From Kribbella kalugense (lineage in GTDB: Bacteria; Actinomycetota; Actinomycetes; Propionibacteriales; Kribbellaceae), in NCBI RefSeq assembly GCF_004365875.1, contig NZ_SODF01000002.1:1-64000 (forward strand): DNA of 64,000 nucleotides, in the 5' to 3' direction. The translations under genes were made by a program, and so were the position numbers. The notes beneath the pieces are model-generated. The model ran no database searches. It was not told where the DNA came from and worked only from the letters and a program-made list of their open reading frames with translations. The stretch's first letter is position 1. Each line of letters begins with the position of its first letter. Below, piece after piece: positions 37,792-46,912 of the stretch.

Positions 37792-40702
37792 TGTCGAAGG
37801 CCTGCACCTCGTTCTTCGTCGTTTCGTAGGACACGAGCAGGTGGCCGTGGTCCTTCAGCTGCGTGCGTTGGGCCGCGGTCAGCGGGATCGTCCAGTGCTG
37901 GACCCCGCGGGTGATCGCTTGGGTGGCCTGCTTGACCAGGTGACCGCTCATGTCCGGCGACCACGGTGGCGTGGCGCCGTCGGTGATGGCACACGGTGTG
38001 AACCCGTAGTCCGGTGCCGGGTCCGTCGTACAGGACGTCGTCCAGACCGGGATCGCGGCCAACTGGCCGCTCGTCAGGAAGGCACGAGCCGTGCCGGATC
38101 CCTTCGACGAGGTGACCAGGTCGACCCCAGTCGGTCGGACGTGGCTGGACAGGATCTTCAGGTCGTCGGTCGGGACGCGCCCGGAGATCGGTACGCCGTT
38201 CCGCGCTGACTGGGCGATGGTCTGCGGCGACAGGGCGCCGTTCAGGTTCGGGTTCGAGACGTCCGGCGGCCCGGCCACGGTCGGGCGATCCGCGGGCGGG
38301 GCGTAGCCGGGCAGGGTGGCGAGTCCCCAGCGGTACGGGTCGGACTGCACGGACCCGAGCGCCGACCAAGCGAGTCGCGTGCTCATGTCGATGTGCCGCA
38401 ACGTCGTCGTACCGGGTGCTGAGGTGTCGTCGTTGTCGTACGGCGTGATGTTCAGACCGAGCCGGGACGGGTCGACGGCGGCCGGGAGGTCGGCCATCGG
38501 GATCTTCACCTCGAGGTCATAACCGCCACCGGCGTACGCGTGCGGCACCGTGGTCTCGTTGCTCCCGACCCACTGTGCGGTCGAGGCGACCTGGACGCCG
38601 GGCGCGTTGCCGGTGTCGAGCGCGCCGCTGGAGTAGCCCTGGTGGTTGTCCGCGTCGCGTTCCCAGCACGGGCCGCCGCTCTGGCTGAACGGGAAGATGC
38701 CGAGCTTGAACGTGTTCGCGGTGTCCATCAGCGCTTCGGACGAGTTGCCGCGCGGGTCGAGCAGGATCTCGACCGAGTCGGCTTGCCAGTGACCGACACA
38801 TTCGGCCGGCGTCACGGCGTACGACTGGTAGTCGTCGCGGACGTGGACGAAGAAGTACAGCGCGTCGTTCGACCAGCTGACCTTCGCCGTACTGCCTTCT
38901 CCTGTTGACGAAACGCCACAGTCGTCCACGCCGGTGCAGGTTGTCGCGCCCTGCCAGATCCGGCCGAGGTCGAGCGTCGGGCCCGGGTACTCACCCGGAT
39001 CCGCCTTGCCGTCGACGACCGGAGTCGCCTGCGGAATGACCGTCGTCGGGACCAGCGTAAGCGTCAGCGTTTCACTACCGGTCGCGGTGCGGATCGGGAT
39101 GTTCACGTTCTGCTGGGCGGGCAGGGTCGTATCGGTGTTGGTGAGCTTGAACGTGACGGTCACGTCCGCGCCGGGTGCGACGTCGTACGGCTTGGACGCC
39201 GCGTCGAGGGTGAAGTCGGCCGGGACGTCGAGTGAGACCGCTCCGGTCTGTTGCTTCGTCGACCAGTTGTGCACGACAACGGGTACGTCGATGGTCTGGC
39301 CGATGCCCATCGACTGGATCGCCTGCGACCGGCCGAGACGGTCAGCCTGCGGCGCGGTGTTCTGCAGCCACTCGTCGTACTCCTGCCAGTTGCCCCAGCG
39401 CTGGAAGCGTCCCTCGGCGGCGGCGACGATGCGTACGACGTTGTCCGTGTAGCCGGACGCGTGCTTGGTCGTGTAGAGCGCCGAGACCTTCGCGTTCTGG
39501 TCGACCGTTGCGTTGGCGGCCGGGGTGACGTTGAAGGTGATGTCGGCGCTCGATCCGGACTTCACCGACTTCGGTCCATCGGTGGTCCAACCCGCCGGAA
39601 CGGTCAGCGCTACGTTGCCTTTGGCAAGCTTTCCGCGCAGGTGCAGGGTCGCCTGGAAGGGCTCGCCGGCGACGTTGTAGAACCGGGAGAAGGTGAGGTA
39701 CTCGAGCGTTCCCAGCGGCAGTCCGCCGGGGTCGGGTTTGGTCGCACCGAACAGGATCGCGTCGTCACGACCGGCCGATGGATTGCTGTTCGGCTGGAAC
39801 GGTACGAACGATTCCGTCATCCCGAACCGTGGACAGGCCGGGACCGAAACCCCCTTGTACATAACGCGACTCTGCGTCGGGTACGCCGACCGGCCCTCAT
39901 CCGAGACCTGCTGCCAGATCTTCGGCGTACCAGTGGTCTGCCCTTGCGAGTTCCCCGCCGGCCACTTGTACGGCGAGTTGTAGCCGGTCCACACGCCCGC
40001 GACGGTGTCGACGCCGGTAGGCGTGAACCCGGTGGTGCAGTTCGCGGCCGTCGTCGTACCTCCGGTGCCCGTCGTACTGCCGCCGGAGAAGACCTTCTTC
40101 ACCTGCCAGGTGCTGAGCGCGTGCGGCCCCTTCAGCTGCTCGGGGAACATGGTCGGATCGGCGGCCGCGATGACACCTTCCCAGATCAGCCGTCCGGCCT
40201 GCTGGTGGTTGCCGTGCCCGGCGGCCAGCGTCGGCGTGAACCCGATGTAGACCTCGGGCTGCGTCTCGCGGATCACCCGCGTGACCCGGCGTAGCGTCTC
40301 CTGCTCGTCCCAGAAGTACTGCGTCAGCGGCGCGCTCTGGTTGTAGAAGAAGTCGACCCGGTCGAGGTTGTAGATGTCGACCGTGCCGGACCGGTAGTGC
40401 GCGACCCGGTCCTCGTTCTCCCGGCGCAGGCCGAGGTCGGGACCGAGCTCGTTGCCGGCCGCGTTCCCGCCACCCTCACCGCGGGTCACCATGATCACGC
40501 CGCACTTGGTGCCGTACAGCTGATGCCAGACCCCACACGGCCCGATGAAACTCGTGTCGTCGTCGGGATGGGCCCACTCCCCCATCACGTCGATCTTCGT
40601 TTGTCGATCAGCTACGTACGGCTTCGTCGTCGCCACCGCCGGTATCGGCAAGACAGCGAGCAGGACAAGGACCATGAACCCCACGAATCGCTTCACGTGC
40701 AC
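37775..40702 (-). CDS. Large secreted PIG-L (LmbE-like) deacetylase with glycan-binding modules
   Basis: A 975-aa exported protein. Signal peptide 1-24. A PIG-L/LmbE deacetylase domain follows (about 35-300) with the metal motif EWAHPDDDTSF (43-53), TRGEGGGNAAGNE and the late histidines AAGHGNHQQAG. Then come two beta-sandwich stretches of NEW3/alpha-galactosidase-associated type (about 350-550) and a CBM9-like module (about 560-760, DALYFFVHVRDD, GHWQADSVEILLDPRG). The tail is unassigned. The family removes N-acetyl groups from GlcNAc-type sugars; the modules suggest an insoluble glycan substrate outside the cell. Confidence 0.82.
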   Translation of the reverse strand: MHVKRFVGFMVLVLLAVLPIPAVATTKPYVADRQTKIDVMGEWAHPDDDTSFIGPCGVWHQLYGTKCGVIMVTRGEGGGNAAGNELGPDLGLRRENEDRVAHYRSGTVDIYNLDRVDFFYNQSAPLTQYFWDEQETLRRVTRVIRETQPEVYIGFTPTLAAGHGNHQQAGRLIWEGVIAAADPTMFPEQLKGPHALSTWQVKKVFSGGSTTGTGGTTTAANCTTGFTPTGVDTVAGVWTGYNSPYKWPAGNSQGQTTGTPKIWQQVSDEGRSAYPTQSRVMYKGVSVPACPRFGMTESFVPFQPNSNPSAGRDDAILFGATKPDPGGLPLGTLEYLTFSRFYNVAGEPFQATLHLRGKLAKGNVALTVPAGWTTDGPKSVKSGSSADITFNVTPAANATVDQNAKVSALYTTKHASGYTDNVVRIVAAAEGRFQRWGNWQEYDEWLQNTAPQADRLGRSQAIQSMGIGQTIDVPVVVHNWSTKQQTGAVSLDVPADFTLDAASKPYDVAPGADVTVTFKLTNTDTTLPAQQNVNIPIRTATGSETLTLTLVPTTVIPQATPVVDGKADPGEYPGPTLDLGRIWQGATTCTGVDDCGVSSTGEGSTAKVSWSNDALYFFVHVRDDYQSYAVTPAECVGHWQADSVEILLDPRGNSSEALMDTANTFKLGIFPFSQSGGPCWERDADNHQGYSSGALDTGNAPGVQVASTAQWVGSNETTVPHAYAGGGYDLEVKIPMADLPAAVDPSRLGLNITPYDNDDTSAPGTTTLRHIDMSTRLAWSALGSVQSDPYRWGLATLPGYAPPADRPTVAGPPDVSNPNLNGALSPQTIAQSARNGVPISGRVPTDDLKILSSHVRPTGVDLVTSSKGSGTARAFLTSGQLAAIPVWTTSCTTDPAPDYGFTPCAITDGATPPWSPDMSGHLVKQATQAITRGVQHWTIPLTAAQRTQLKDHGHLLVSYETTKNEVQAFDINVGR

Positions 40703-41173
40703 ACTCCAAAGGCGGCGGAGGCAGCAGCATCCCCAGTCCTACGTCCGAGAAGGTAGACCGCGCAACAGGAATCGCGCGCCTGCGGTCAGCCCCCGCGTGC
40801 TCCGCAGCCGCTACTTCGTCGCTCCGCTCCTCAACGCGCCCACTACGCCCGCTCCCACCCACCCCCCGGCTGCCGCCGGTGCATCCCTTCCGGCTGTCGC
40901 CGGACCTTCGGCTGGCGCCGGGCCTTCCGGCTGTCGCCGGGACCTGCGGGCTGTCGCCCTCCCCCTGCGCGCTGGCGCGCGTGCGACTGCGTCGGCGAGG
41001 CGCCTGCTCGTAGATAGCTGAATGGATCGAGCCGTTCACCCACGACCGACCTCTGCCCCGACGGAACTCGTGCTCGGCAAACCCTCATCGACGTGTTGCG
41101 TTTGCTTCGTTTATTGCGGATACTGCGGTTATGGATCGTTGATGAGTGCCGGCGGTCTATAGGAGGAGCAACT
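40703..41173. other. Intergenic region with promoter and repeats, no gene seen
   Basis: This 471-base stretch holds the PIG-L promoter on the left, a hairpin repeat field in the middle (40866-40965, listed separately) and an A/T-richer plus-strand promoter zone at 41090-41150 before the antitoxin gene. Frames here are proline/arginine-rich shadows. Confidence 0.6.
40866..40965. repeat. Tandem hairpin repeat, about 19-bp period
   Basis: Four to five imperfect units of CCGGCTGTCGCCGG type, separated by CTTC or CCTT words, run in a row. Each can fold as CCGGC-TGTC-GCCGG. It resembles the field at 107-350 in design (short GC stem, four-base loop) but not in sequence. Confidence 0.65.
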
Positions 41174-41632
41174 ATGAGTCCCGCAGATCATGCCCCGGTA
41201 CGCCCGGACGCCACCGAGGTCGAGGCGGCCGGCGTTGCGATGCGCCGTGTCAAGAAATACCTGTCCACCCACGCTGATGAGCGCGATATCCGGGTGGTGG
41301 TTGGTGGGGATCCAGACGACACTCTGTCTCTGCCGCGAGGTGCTGTGGAGCTTCTCGCGCGGATTCTTGCGCACATGGCCGCCGGCCAAGGTGTGTCGGT
41401 GGTCCCTGCCCACGCCGAGCTCACGACTCAGCAGGCGGCCGATCTGCTGAACGTCTCCAGGCCCTACCTCATCGGCCTGCTGGATGCAGGCGAGATCGAG
41501 TACCGGAAGGTGGGGAAGCATCGCCGCGTGCGCGCAGCCTCCCTGATGGATTACAAGCGCAAGGACGACCACGAACGCCGCGAAATCGCCGACGAACTGA
41601 CAGAGCTCAACCAGGACATGGGTCTGTACTGA
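41174..41632 (+). CDS. Excisionase-type HTH protein, probable antitoxin
   Basis: A 152-aa protein. The C-terminal part contains a MerR/excisionase-like helix-turn-helix (LTTQQAADLLNVSRPYLIGL then GEIEYRKVGKHRRV, about 83-120). The N-terminal part (RRVKKYLSTHADERDIRVVV) matches none I know. AGGAGGA lies 5 bases before the ATG. One base after its stop begins a damaged PIN-domain gene, so it is most likely the antitoxin of that pair. The antitoxin is intact although the toxin is broken. Confidence 0.78.
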   Translation: MSPADHAPVRPDATEVEAAGVAMRRVKKYLSTHADERDIRVVVGGDPDDTLSLPRGAVELLARILAHMAAGQGVSVVPAHAELTTQQAADLLNVSRPYLIGLLDAGEIEYRKVGKHRRVRAASLMDYKRKDDHERREIADELTELNQDMGLY

Positions 41633-41633
41633 C

Positions 41634-42054
41634 GTGCCATTCATCGTCGTCTACGACGCCAACGTTCTCTATCCGAACAGCCTGCGCGACCTACTCATCC
41701 GAGTCGCACAGGCCGGTGCGCGTCACCGGTTATGAGCCGCTGATCGAGGTGCTCGACCTGCCTGACGCCAACGACCGACATGTACTCGCCGCCGCGATCA
41801 AAGCCAACGCGCAAGTGATCGTTACGGAGAACACGAAGGACTTCCCGTCTGCGAAGTTGGCGTCCTGGAATGTCGAGGCGAAGAGCGCGGACGACTTCGT
41901 CCTCGACCTGATCGACCTGAATCAGCAGGCGGTCTATGCACAGGTCCAGCGCATGGCCGACGCGTGGAGGAACCCGCCTGGCACCGTCGAGGACGTTCTC
42001 GACTCCCTTGAGCACATCGGCCTGATCGGAACCGCCGCAGCCCTACGAGCCTGA
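41634..42054 (+). pseudogene. PIN-domain toxin gene broken by an internal deletion
   Basis: The first frame (GTG 41634) gives FIVVYDANVLYPNSLRDLLI, the classic PIN N-terminus with its first acidic residue, and stops at codon 34. A second frame (41716-42054, shifted) gives VTGYEPLIEVLDLPDANDRH and VIVTENTKDFP, the PIN C-terminal half. The middle (roughly 40-50 codons with the central acidic residue) is missing and the frame is lost. The active site is incomplete, so RNase toxin activity is very unlikely. A sequencing error alone would not explain the lost segment. Confidence 0.8.
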
Positions 42055-42154
42055 TCCCGAAGACGGGCCCGGATGCTCTGATCGGGCGTACCAGCTTCGC
42101 CACAGCTGGCGCGACTGATTCTGCGGACGCTTGGTGGGTCTGCGTGCCTGTCGG

Positions 42155-43552
42155 TCAGCCGCGCAGCAAGTAGCGCGTGGCTTCCGGTAGAGCGGCCGCG
42201 ACAGACATCGCGGTGATTGGGCCTGAGGAGGAGGCTAGGTTGGCGGCCGCCGCGTGCAGGTATGCACCGACGCTGCCCGCATCCAGGGGCGACAATCCGC
42301 CGGCTAGGAGAGAGCCGCAGAGGCCGGCTAGGACGTCGCCGGCTCCTGCGGTGGCTAGCCAGGGGGTGGCGTTCAGGTTCACCCGGACCTGGCCGTCCGG
42401 ACTGGCGATCACCGTCGTCGCACCTTTGAGCAGGATGGTCACGTCGAACCGCTCGGCCGCGAGCCGCGCGTACTTCAACCGCTCGGCTTCTACGGTCGCG
42501 CGATCGACGTCCAGCAGTCGGGCGAGCTCACCAGCGTGCGGAGTTGCGAGTACGTCGACGTGGTCGCCGGCGTCGTCCAAGGCCTTCAGGCCGTCGGCGT
42601 CGAGGACTACGGGCTCCTCGGCGTCGAGGAGTTCGCGGATGAGGGGGATGTCCAGCTCGTCGCCCAAGCCCGAGCCGATCGCCCACGCCTGCACGCGGCC
42701 GTTGCCGGCGACGATCTCGGGATGGGCGGCGCGGACCGCTTCGGCGACGGTGTCTGGGCCGACGTACCGGACCATGCCGACCGGTCCGCCAAGGGCACCG
42801 GAGGCGGCGATGACGGCGGCGCCGGGGTACTGCGTGGAGCCGACCATCAGACCGAGTACGCCGCGGGAGTACTTGTCGGACTCGCCATGCGGGACTGGGT
42901 AGAGGTTGCGGATGTCCGCGGCTTGGAGGGACTCGACCGCGGCGGGTGGGAGGTCCAGGCCGATGTCGACGAGGTGGACCGGGCCGCAGGCGGTCGCGGC
43001 GGGGTCGATGAAGTGGCAGATCTTGTGGGTGCCGAACGTGACGGTGAGGGCCGCGTTGACGTGCGGCTCGGGCGTCTCGCCGGTGTCGACGTCGACGCCG
43101 GACGGGGTGTCCACGGCGACGATCGGTACGTCGTACTGCTCGGCGAGCTGGACTGCCGCCAGAGCGTCGGGGCGGAGGCCGGGGCGGCCGCCGATGCCGA
43201 CGATCCCATCGACGACCAGGTCGGCGGTCGGGATGTCATCAGTGGATCCCACCCGTCCGCCAGATGTCTTCAATGCCTGGAGACCGAGTTCGTGGACCTT
43301 GGATGAGAGCAGTACGGCGGTCACCTGCGCGCCACGCCGGGCGAGGCGGGCACCGGCGTACAGGGCGTCGCCGCCGTTGTCGCCGGATCCGATCAGCAGG
43401 ACCACGCGGGCGCCGTACGTGCTGCCGAGGAAGTTGCTGATGGCAACCGCCAGGCCGGTCGCGGCGCGCTGCATCAGCGTGCCTTCGGGCAGGCGTGCCA
43501 TCAGGTCGGCCTCGGCGGCGCGGACCTGTTCGACGGTGTGCGCGCGACGCAT
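42155..43552 (-). CDS. nnrD: Bifunctional NAD(P)H-hydrate epimerase and ADP-dependent dehydratase
   Basis: This enzyme repairs hydrated NADH and NADPH. It is 465 aa, the fused two-domain form. The N-terminal epimerase (about 1-215) has LLIGSGDNGGDALYAGARLA (52-71) and VDTPSGVDVDTG. The C-terminal kinase-fold dehydratase (about 230-460) has GMVRYVG, VLDADGLKAL, TPHAGELARLL and the catalytic NATPWLATAGAGDVLAG (aspartate in AGD). It lies 2 bases downstream of acpS, a common actinobacterial pairing. Confidence 0.94.
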   Translation of the reverse strand: MRRAHTVEQVRAAEADLMARLPEGTLMQRAATGLAVAISNFLGSTYGARVVLLIGSGDNGGDALYAGARLARRGAQVTAVLLSSKVHELGLQALKTSGGRVGSTDDIPTADLVVDGIVGIGGRPGLRPDALAAVQLAEQYDVPIVAVDTPSGVDVDTGETPEPHVNAALTVTFGTHKICHFIDPAATACGPVHLVDIGLDLPPAAVESLQAADIRNLYPVPHGESDKYSRGVLGLMVGSTQYPGAAVIAASGALGGPVGMVRYVGPDTVAEAVRAAHPEIVAGNGRVQAWAIGSGLGDELDIPLIRELLDAEEPVVLDADGLKALDDAGDHVDVLATPHAGELARLLDVDRATVEAERLKYARLAAERFDVTILLKGATTVIASPDGQVRVNLNATPWLATAGAGDVLAGLCGSLLAGGLSPLDAGSVGAYLHAAAANLASSSGPITAMSVAAALPEATRYLLRG

Positions 43553-43554
43553 GG

Positions 43555-43905
43555 TCAGCCCTCCAGGATCACCACGGCCGAGGCGATGCCCGCGTCGTGG
43601 CTGAGCGACAGGTGCAGGTTCTGGACCCCGAGCCGGGACGCCTGCGCCGCCACGGTCCCGCTGATCTCCAGCCAGGGCCGGCCGGTCTCGTCGGTCTGTA
43701 CTTCGGCGTCGTGCCAGTGCATACCCGCGGGGGCGCCGAGCGCCTTCGCCAGCGCCTCTTTGGCGGCGAAGCGGGCCGCCAGCGAGGCCGGCGGTTTGAC
43801 CGCCTCCAACGGCGTGAACACCCGCTCCCGCAAACTCGGTGTCCGTTCCAGCGTGCGCATGAACCGATCCACGTCGACCACATCGATACCCACGCCGACG
43901 ATCAT
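43555..43905 (-). CDS. acpS: Holo-[acyl-carrier-protein] synthase
   Basis: AcpS moves 4'-phosphopantetheine from CoA to apo-ACP. It is 116 aa. It starts [15 protein letters not shown] (Mg2+ aspartate near residue 8-10) and has the second signature [12 protein letters not shown] (about 46-57). The C-terminal [17 protein letters not shown] is typical. It stands alone with nnrD. The downstream LacI gene ends 10 bases before its start, so some cotranscription is possible. Confidence 0.94.
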   Translation of the reverse strand: MIVGVGIDVVDVDRFMRTLERTPSLRERVFTPLEAVKPPASLAARFAAKEALAKALGAPAGMHWHDAEVQTDETGRPWLEISGTVAAQASRLGVQNLHLSLSHDAGIASAVVILEG

Positions 43906-43915
43906 GCGGGCCAGC

Positions 43916-44920
43916 CTAACCCTGAGGTCCGACGGTGGATTGGCGGACTCGGATTTCGACAGCGAGGTCCAGCCGGAGCGCGGCGGGAGTCTGGCCGCGG
44001 GCGAGGTCGAGGACGACGCGGGTGGCCAGCTCGGCCATCCGGTGCAGGGGCTGGTGGATGGTGGTCAGGGCCGGCGTGACCCATTCCGCCAGCGGCAGGT
44101 CGTCGTACCCGATCACCGAGAGGTCGCGCGGGATGTCCAGACCGAGTTCGCGCGCGGCCTGGTAGACACCGAGGGCCTGCATGTCGCTACCGGCGAAGAT
44201 CGCGGTCGGGCGGTCCGGCAGGTTCAGGAGGGCGAGCGCCTCGCGGTAACCGCCTCCGACCTCGAAGTCGCCGTACCGGATCAGCCCGGGATCGACCTCG
44301 ATGCCGGTCGACCGCAACGCGTCGGTGTAGCCGTCCACCCGCTGGCGCGAGCAGAGCGTGTCGACCGGTCCGCCGATCATCCCGATCCGGGTGTGCCCGA
44401 GGGTCCGCAGATGCGCCGTCGCCATCCGCCCGCCGTTCCAGTTCGCCGAGCCGATCGACGGTACGTCGTCACCCACGTCCCCGACCGGATCGACCACCAC
44501 GAACGGGATCCGCCGCGCCTCCAGCTGCGCCCGCTGATCGGCGTCCAGGTCGGAGAACACCATGATCACACCGAGCGGACGCCGGTTCAGCACCGACTCG
44601 ATCCACTCCTGCCGCGGCCGCAGCGCCCCACCGCACTCGGACAGCACCAGCTCGACACCTTCGGCACGGGCGACCTCTTCGACCCCGCGGATCAGCTCCA
44701 TCGCCCACTCGCCGCCGAGCTGGTTGAAGACCAGGTCGATCATCGGACTGGCCGACGTCCCCGAGCCGCGCCGCCGGTACCCGTGCTGCTGGATCAGGCT
44801 CTCGATCCGGGCCCGGGTCTCCTCGGCCACGTCCGCGCGCCCGTTCAGCACCTTGGAGACGGTCGGCGCCGACACCCCGGCCTGCTCCGCAATTTTCGCA
44901 ATGGTCGGCCGCTCACCCAC
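43916..44920 (-). CDS. LacI-family regulator, probable xylan/glucuronate repressor
   Basis: A 334-aa repressor. The helix-turn-helix is [20 protein letters not shown] (5-24) with the hinge helix following, and the sugar-binding fold has VVDPVGD, IGMIGGP and [16 protein letters not shown] take the GTG at 44918-44920 because GGAGG lies 4-5 bases before it. The 11-bp palindrome CGAAACTTTCG lies 13 bases upstream and again before the alpha-glucuronidase gene, so it probably represses both. The effector is likely an aldouronic acid or related xylan fragment. Confidence 0.88.
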   Translation of the reverse strand: MGERPTIAKIAEQAGVSAPTVSKVLNGRADVAEETRARIESLIQQHGYRRRGSGTSASPMIDLVFNQLGGEWAMELIRGVEEVARAEGVELVLSECGGALRPRQEWIESVLNRRPLGVIMVFSDLDADQRAQLEARRIPFVVVDPVGDVGDDVPSIGSANWNGGRMATAHLRTLGHTRIGMIGGPVDTLCSRQRVDGYTDALRSTGIEVDPGLIRYGDFEVGGGYREALALLNLPDRPTAIFAGSDMQALGVYQAARELGLDIPRDLSVIGYDDLPLAEWVTPALTTIHQPLHRMAELATRVVLDLARGQTPAALRLDLAVEIRVRQSTVGPQG

Positions 44921-44933
44921 GACGCCTCCAGGC

Positions 44934-44944
44934 TCGAAACTTTC
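44934..44944. promoter_or_regulatory. LacI-type operator, copy 1
   Basis: The 11-bp palindrome CGAAACTTTCG lies between the alpha-glucuronidase stop and the LacI start. CGAAA-N-TTTCG is a usual core for LacI-type xylan and beta-glucoside repressors. The position suggests autoregulation. Confidence 0.65.
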
Positions 44945-44951
44945 GGCCAGA

Positions 44952-46793
44952 CTACCGATGAATCGTCCGGCCGTGTGCATCCGGTACGCCGCTGAGCCGG
45001 TAGAAGAACGTGTTCACCTGGTCGCGCCACTCGCGCGCGTTCGCCAGTTGCGCCTCGAACCGGTCGGTGATGTTCTCCCGCACGACCGGCTCGAACCGCT
45101 CGGAGATGACTCGCCACCGCGCGACCATCGCCTCCACCTCGGCGTACCCCTGGAAGTGCGTGTCGTAGATGTGTTGCAGCACTGTGCTGCCGTTCTGCAA
45201 CACGTGGTCATAGGCAACGTGATGGAAGAAGAGCAGCAGCTCGTCAGGACAGGTGTTGACGTCCTCGTACATGCCGGCGAGCGGCTCCGGATACTGCCCG
45301 GTGAACCCGGATCCGGTCTTCACGGTCCGGTCCACACCGACGCCGTACCGATCCGCGAAGTGGTACGTCCCCCAGGCCGAGTACTCGTACCCGTTGACGC
45401 TCGGACCGTAGTGCGTCGTCGGCATCACCATGTAGCCAACGCCCAGCGGCGCCGTGTAGCGCTCGTACGTCCGCCACGACCCGGACATGATCGTGACCAG
45501 CTCACTCCTGGTCCGGTCGTCCATCGCGAACGTCGCCGCCACCCACTCGTGCAGCAGGCTGACCGGGTCGGCGGCCGGATCCCAAGCCAACCGACCGAAT
45601 GCGTAGAGGTTGCTCTGGGCAAGTTTGTGACCGGTCCAGTTGGGGTCGTCACCAACGTTGGACACGGCAACGATCGCACCGATGCGGTCGGCAACAGTTG
45701 CCCCGCCGCCACCGGACGTGTCGAACTGCAGGATCTCCCGCCACCACGGCCCGAGATAGCACAGGTCCTTCTGCTGGCCGGAGTACTCCTGCGTCACCTG
45801 CAACTCGAGCGCGAACGCGGTCTCCTGCAACTCCCCGAGCAACGGCGACATCGCCTCCCGGACCTGGAAGTCCAACGGCCCGTGCTTGACCTGCAGTACG
45901 ACGTTCTCCTCGAACCGCCCGTCCAGCGGGATGAACTGGTCGTACGCCGCACGCGCCCGGTCCGTCAGCCGATGCCTCCAGTCATGACCCTGCTCGCCGC
46001 CGGAACCCCGCCAGAACAAGGTCCCGCCGTACGGCGCCAGTGCGCGAGCAAGCAGATTCGCACTCTCGGCATGCGGCGGCCGACCCGTCCGCACGACGAG
46101 CCCGCCGAAGTCCGGTACGGCGTCGTACACGCGGCCGACCATGGTCGACCACCAGCGGGCGACCCGCTCGTCCGACGGGTCGTCGGTGAACTCGACCACC
46201 AGGCTGACCGCGATCCCGTACTCGCGGAACACCGAAGCCAGCCGCGCCACATCCGGCAGCTCGGCGTTCGCGAAGGAGACCGCGTTGATCCCGATCGACG
46301 CCAGCAACCGCGCGTACGCACGGACCCTGGTCAGATCGGGCACCACACCGCCGTCGCGCAAGAATATCGATCCACCCGAGTAGCCGCGCTCGACCGAGCC
46401 GGACAGCTGATCGGTGTGATCCAGCATCCGGATCGGCACGGCCGGCTGCTCGACGACGGTGAAGTCACCGCTCATCCACTCGAAGTACCGGAGCACGTAG
46501 AAGTAGCCGTACAGCAGTCCGTGACCGCCCTCCGCCGCGACGACAAGATCGTTGCCGCGTCGCACCACTACGAACCCCTCGACCCCGAGTCCGTGCTCGG
46601 GTACGGCGGCCTCGACCTCACGCCACAAAGGGGTTTCGCGCACCCGCGTCAAGGTGCACACGGCAACTTGTACGTCGGTACGGACGCGGCGGATCTGCCG
46701 GAGCTCCGCGCGGATCGTCTGGGCGAGCGCTCCCGAGGCATGCACGGTCACCTCGGGCAGCTGCTGGGTACCGAGCCAGGCGTGATCGGTCAT
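44952..46793 (-). CDS. aguA: GH67 alpha-glucuronidase
   Basis: It releases (4-O-methyl)glucuronic acid from the non-reducing end of xylo-oligosaccharides. It is 613 aa with no signal peptide, so it acts on imported oligosaccharides. GH67 landmarks: YGYFYVLRYFEWMSGDFTVV (split across about 94-113), HTDQLSGSVERGYSGGSIF, WRGSGGEQGHDWRH, VNGYEYSAWGTYHFADRYG and TGSGFTGQYPEPL. It is somewhat shorter than the usual 680-720 aa because the N-terminus is brief; longer in-frame starts have no ribosome binding site. It is followed by its lacI gene. No xylanase or sugar transporter is in the window. Confidence 0.9.
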   Translation of the reverse strand: MTDHAWLGTQQLPEVTVHASGALAQTIRAELRQIRRVRTDVQVAVCTLTRVRETPLWREVEAAVPEHGLGVEGFVVVRRGNDLVVAAEGGHGLLYGYFYVLRYFEWMSGDFTVVEQPAVPIRMLDHTDQLSGSVERGYSGGSIFLRDGGVVPDLTRVRAYARLLASIGINAVSFANAELPDVARLASVFREYGIAVSLVVEFTDDPSDERVARWWSTMVGRVYDAVPDFGGLVVRTGRPPHAESANLLARALAPYGGTLFWRGSGGEQGHDWRHRLTDRARAAYDQFIPLDGRFEENVVLQVKHGPLDFQVREAMSPLLGELQETAFALELQVTQEYSGQQKDLCYLGPWWREILQFDTSGGGGATVADRIGAIVAVSNVGDDPNWTGHKLAQSNLYAFGRLAWDPAADPVSLLHEWVAATFAMDDRTRSELVTIMSGSWRTYERYTAPLGVGYMVMPTTHYGPSVNGYEYSAWGTYHFADRYGVGVDRTVKTGSGFTGQYPEPLAGMYEDVNTCPDELLLFFHHVAYDHVLQNGSTVLQHIYDTHFQGYAEVEAMVARWRVISERFEPVVRENITDRFEAQLANAREWRDQVNTFFYRLSGVPDAHGRTIHR

Positions 46794-46825
46794 CGGGCGA
46801 TGATTTTCGCACACCAGCCGGTCAC

Positions 46826-46836
46826 CGAAACTTTCG
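46826..46836. promoter_or_regulatory. LacI-type operator, copy 2
   Basis: An exact copy of CGAAACTTTCG, 33 bases upstream of the alpha-glucuronidase start and within the divergent gap to coaA. It is expected to let the adjacent LacI repress aguA. A role for coaA is less likely. Confidence 0.7.
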
Positions 46837-46912
46837 AACGTGGTCCAGTTGAGACGAAGGCCACGTCGGCCCGGTGTGGGTGCATTCCGCGCCGGTGGGA
46901 AGAATGGGCCAC

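Noticed and set aside
40703..41088. Small frames on both strands
   Set aside because: They are Pro/Arg/Gly readings of the hairpin repeat field.
41093..41173. Upstream extension of the antitoxin gene by 27 residues
   Set aside because: The ATG at 41174 has a strong AGGAGGA signal, and the extra residues are a Leu/Arg run read from the promoter.
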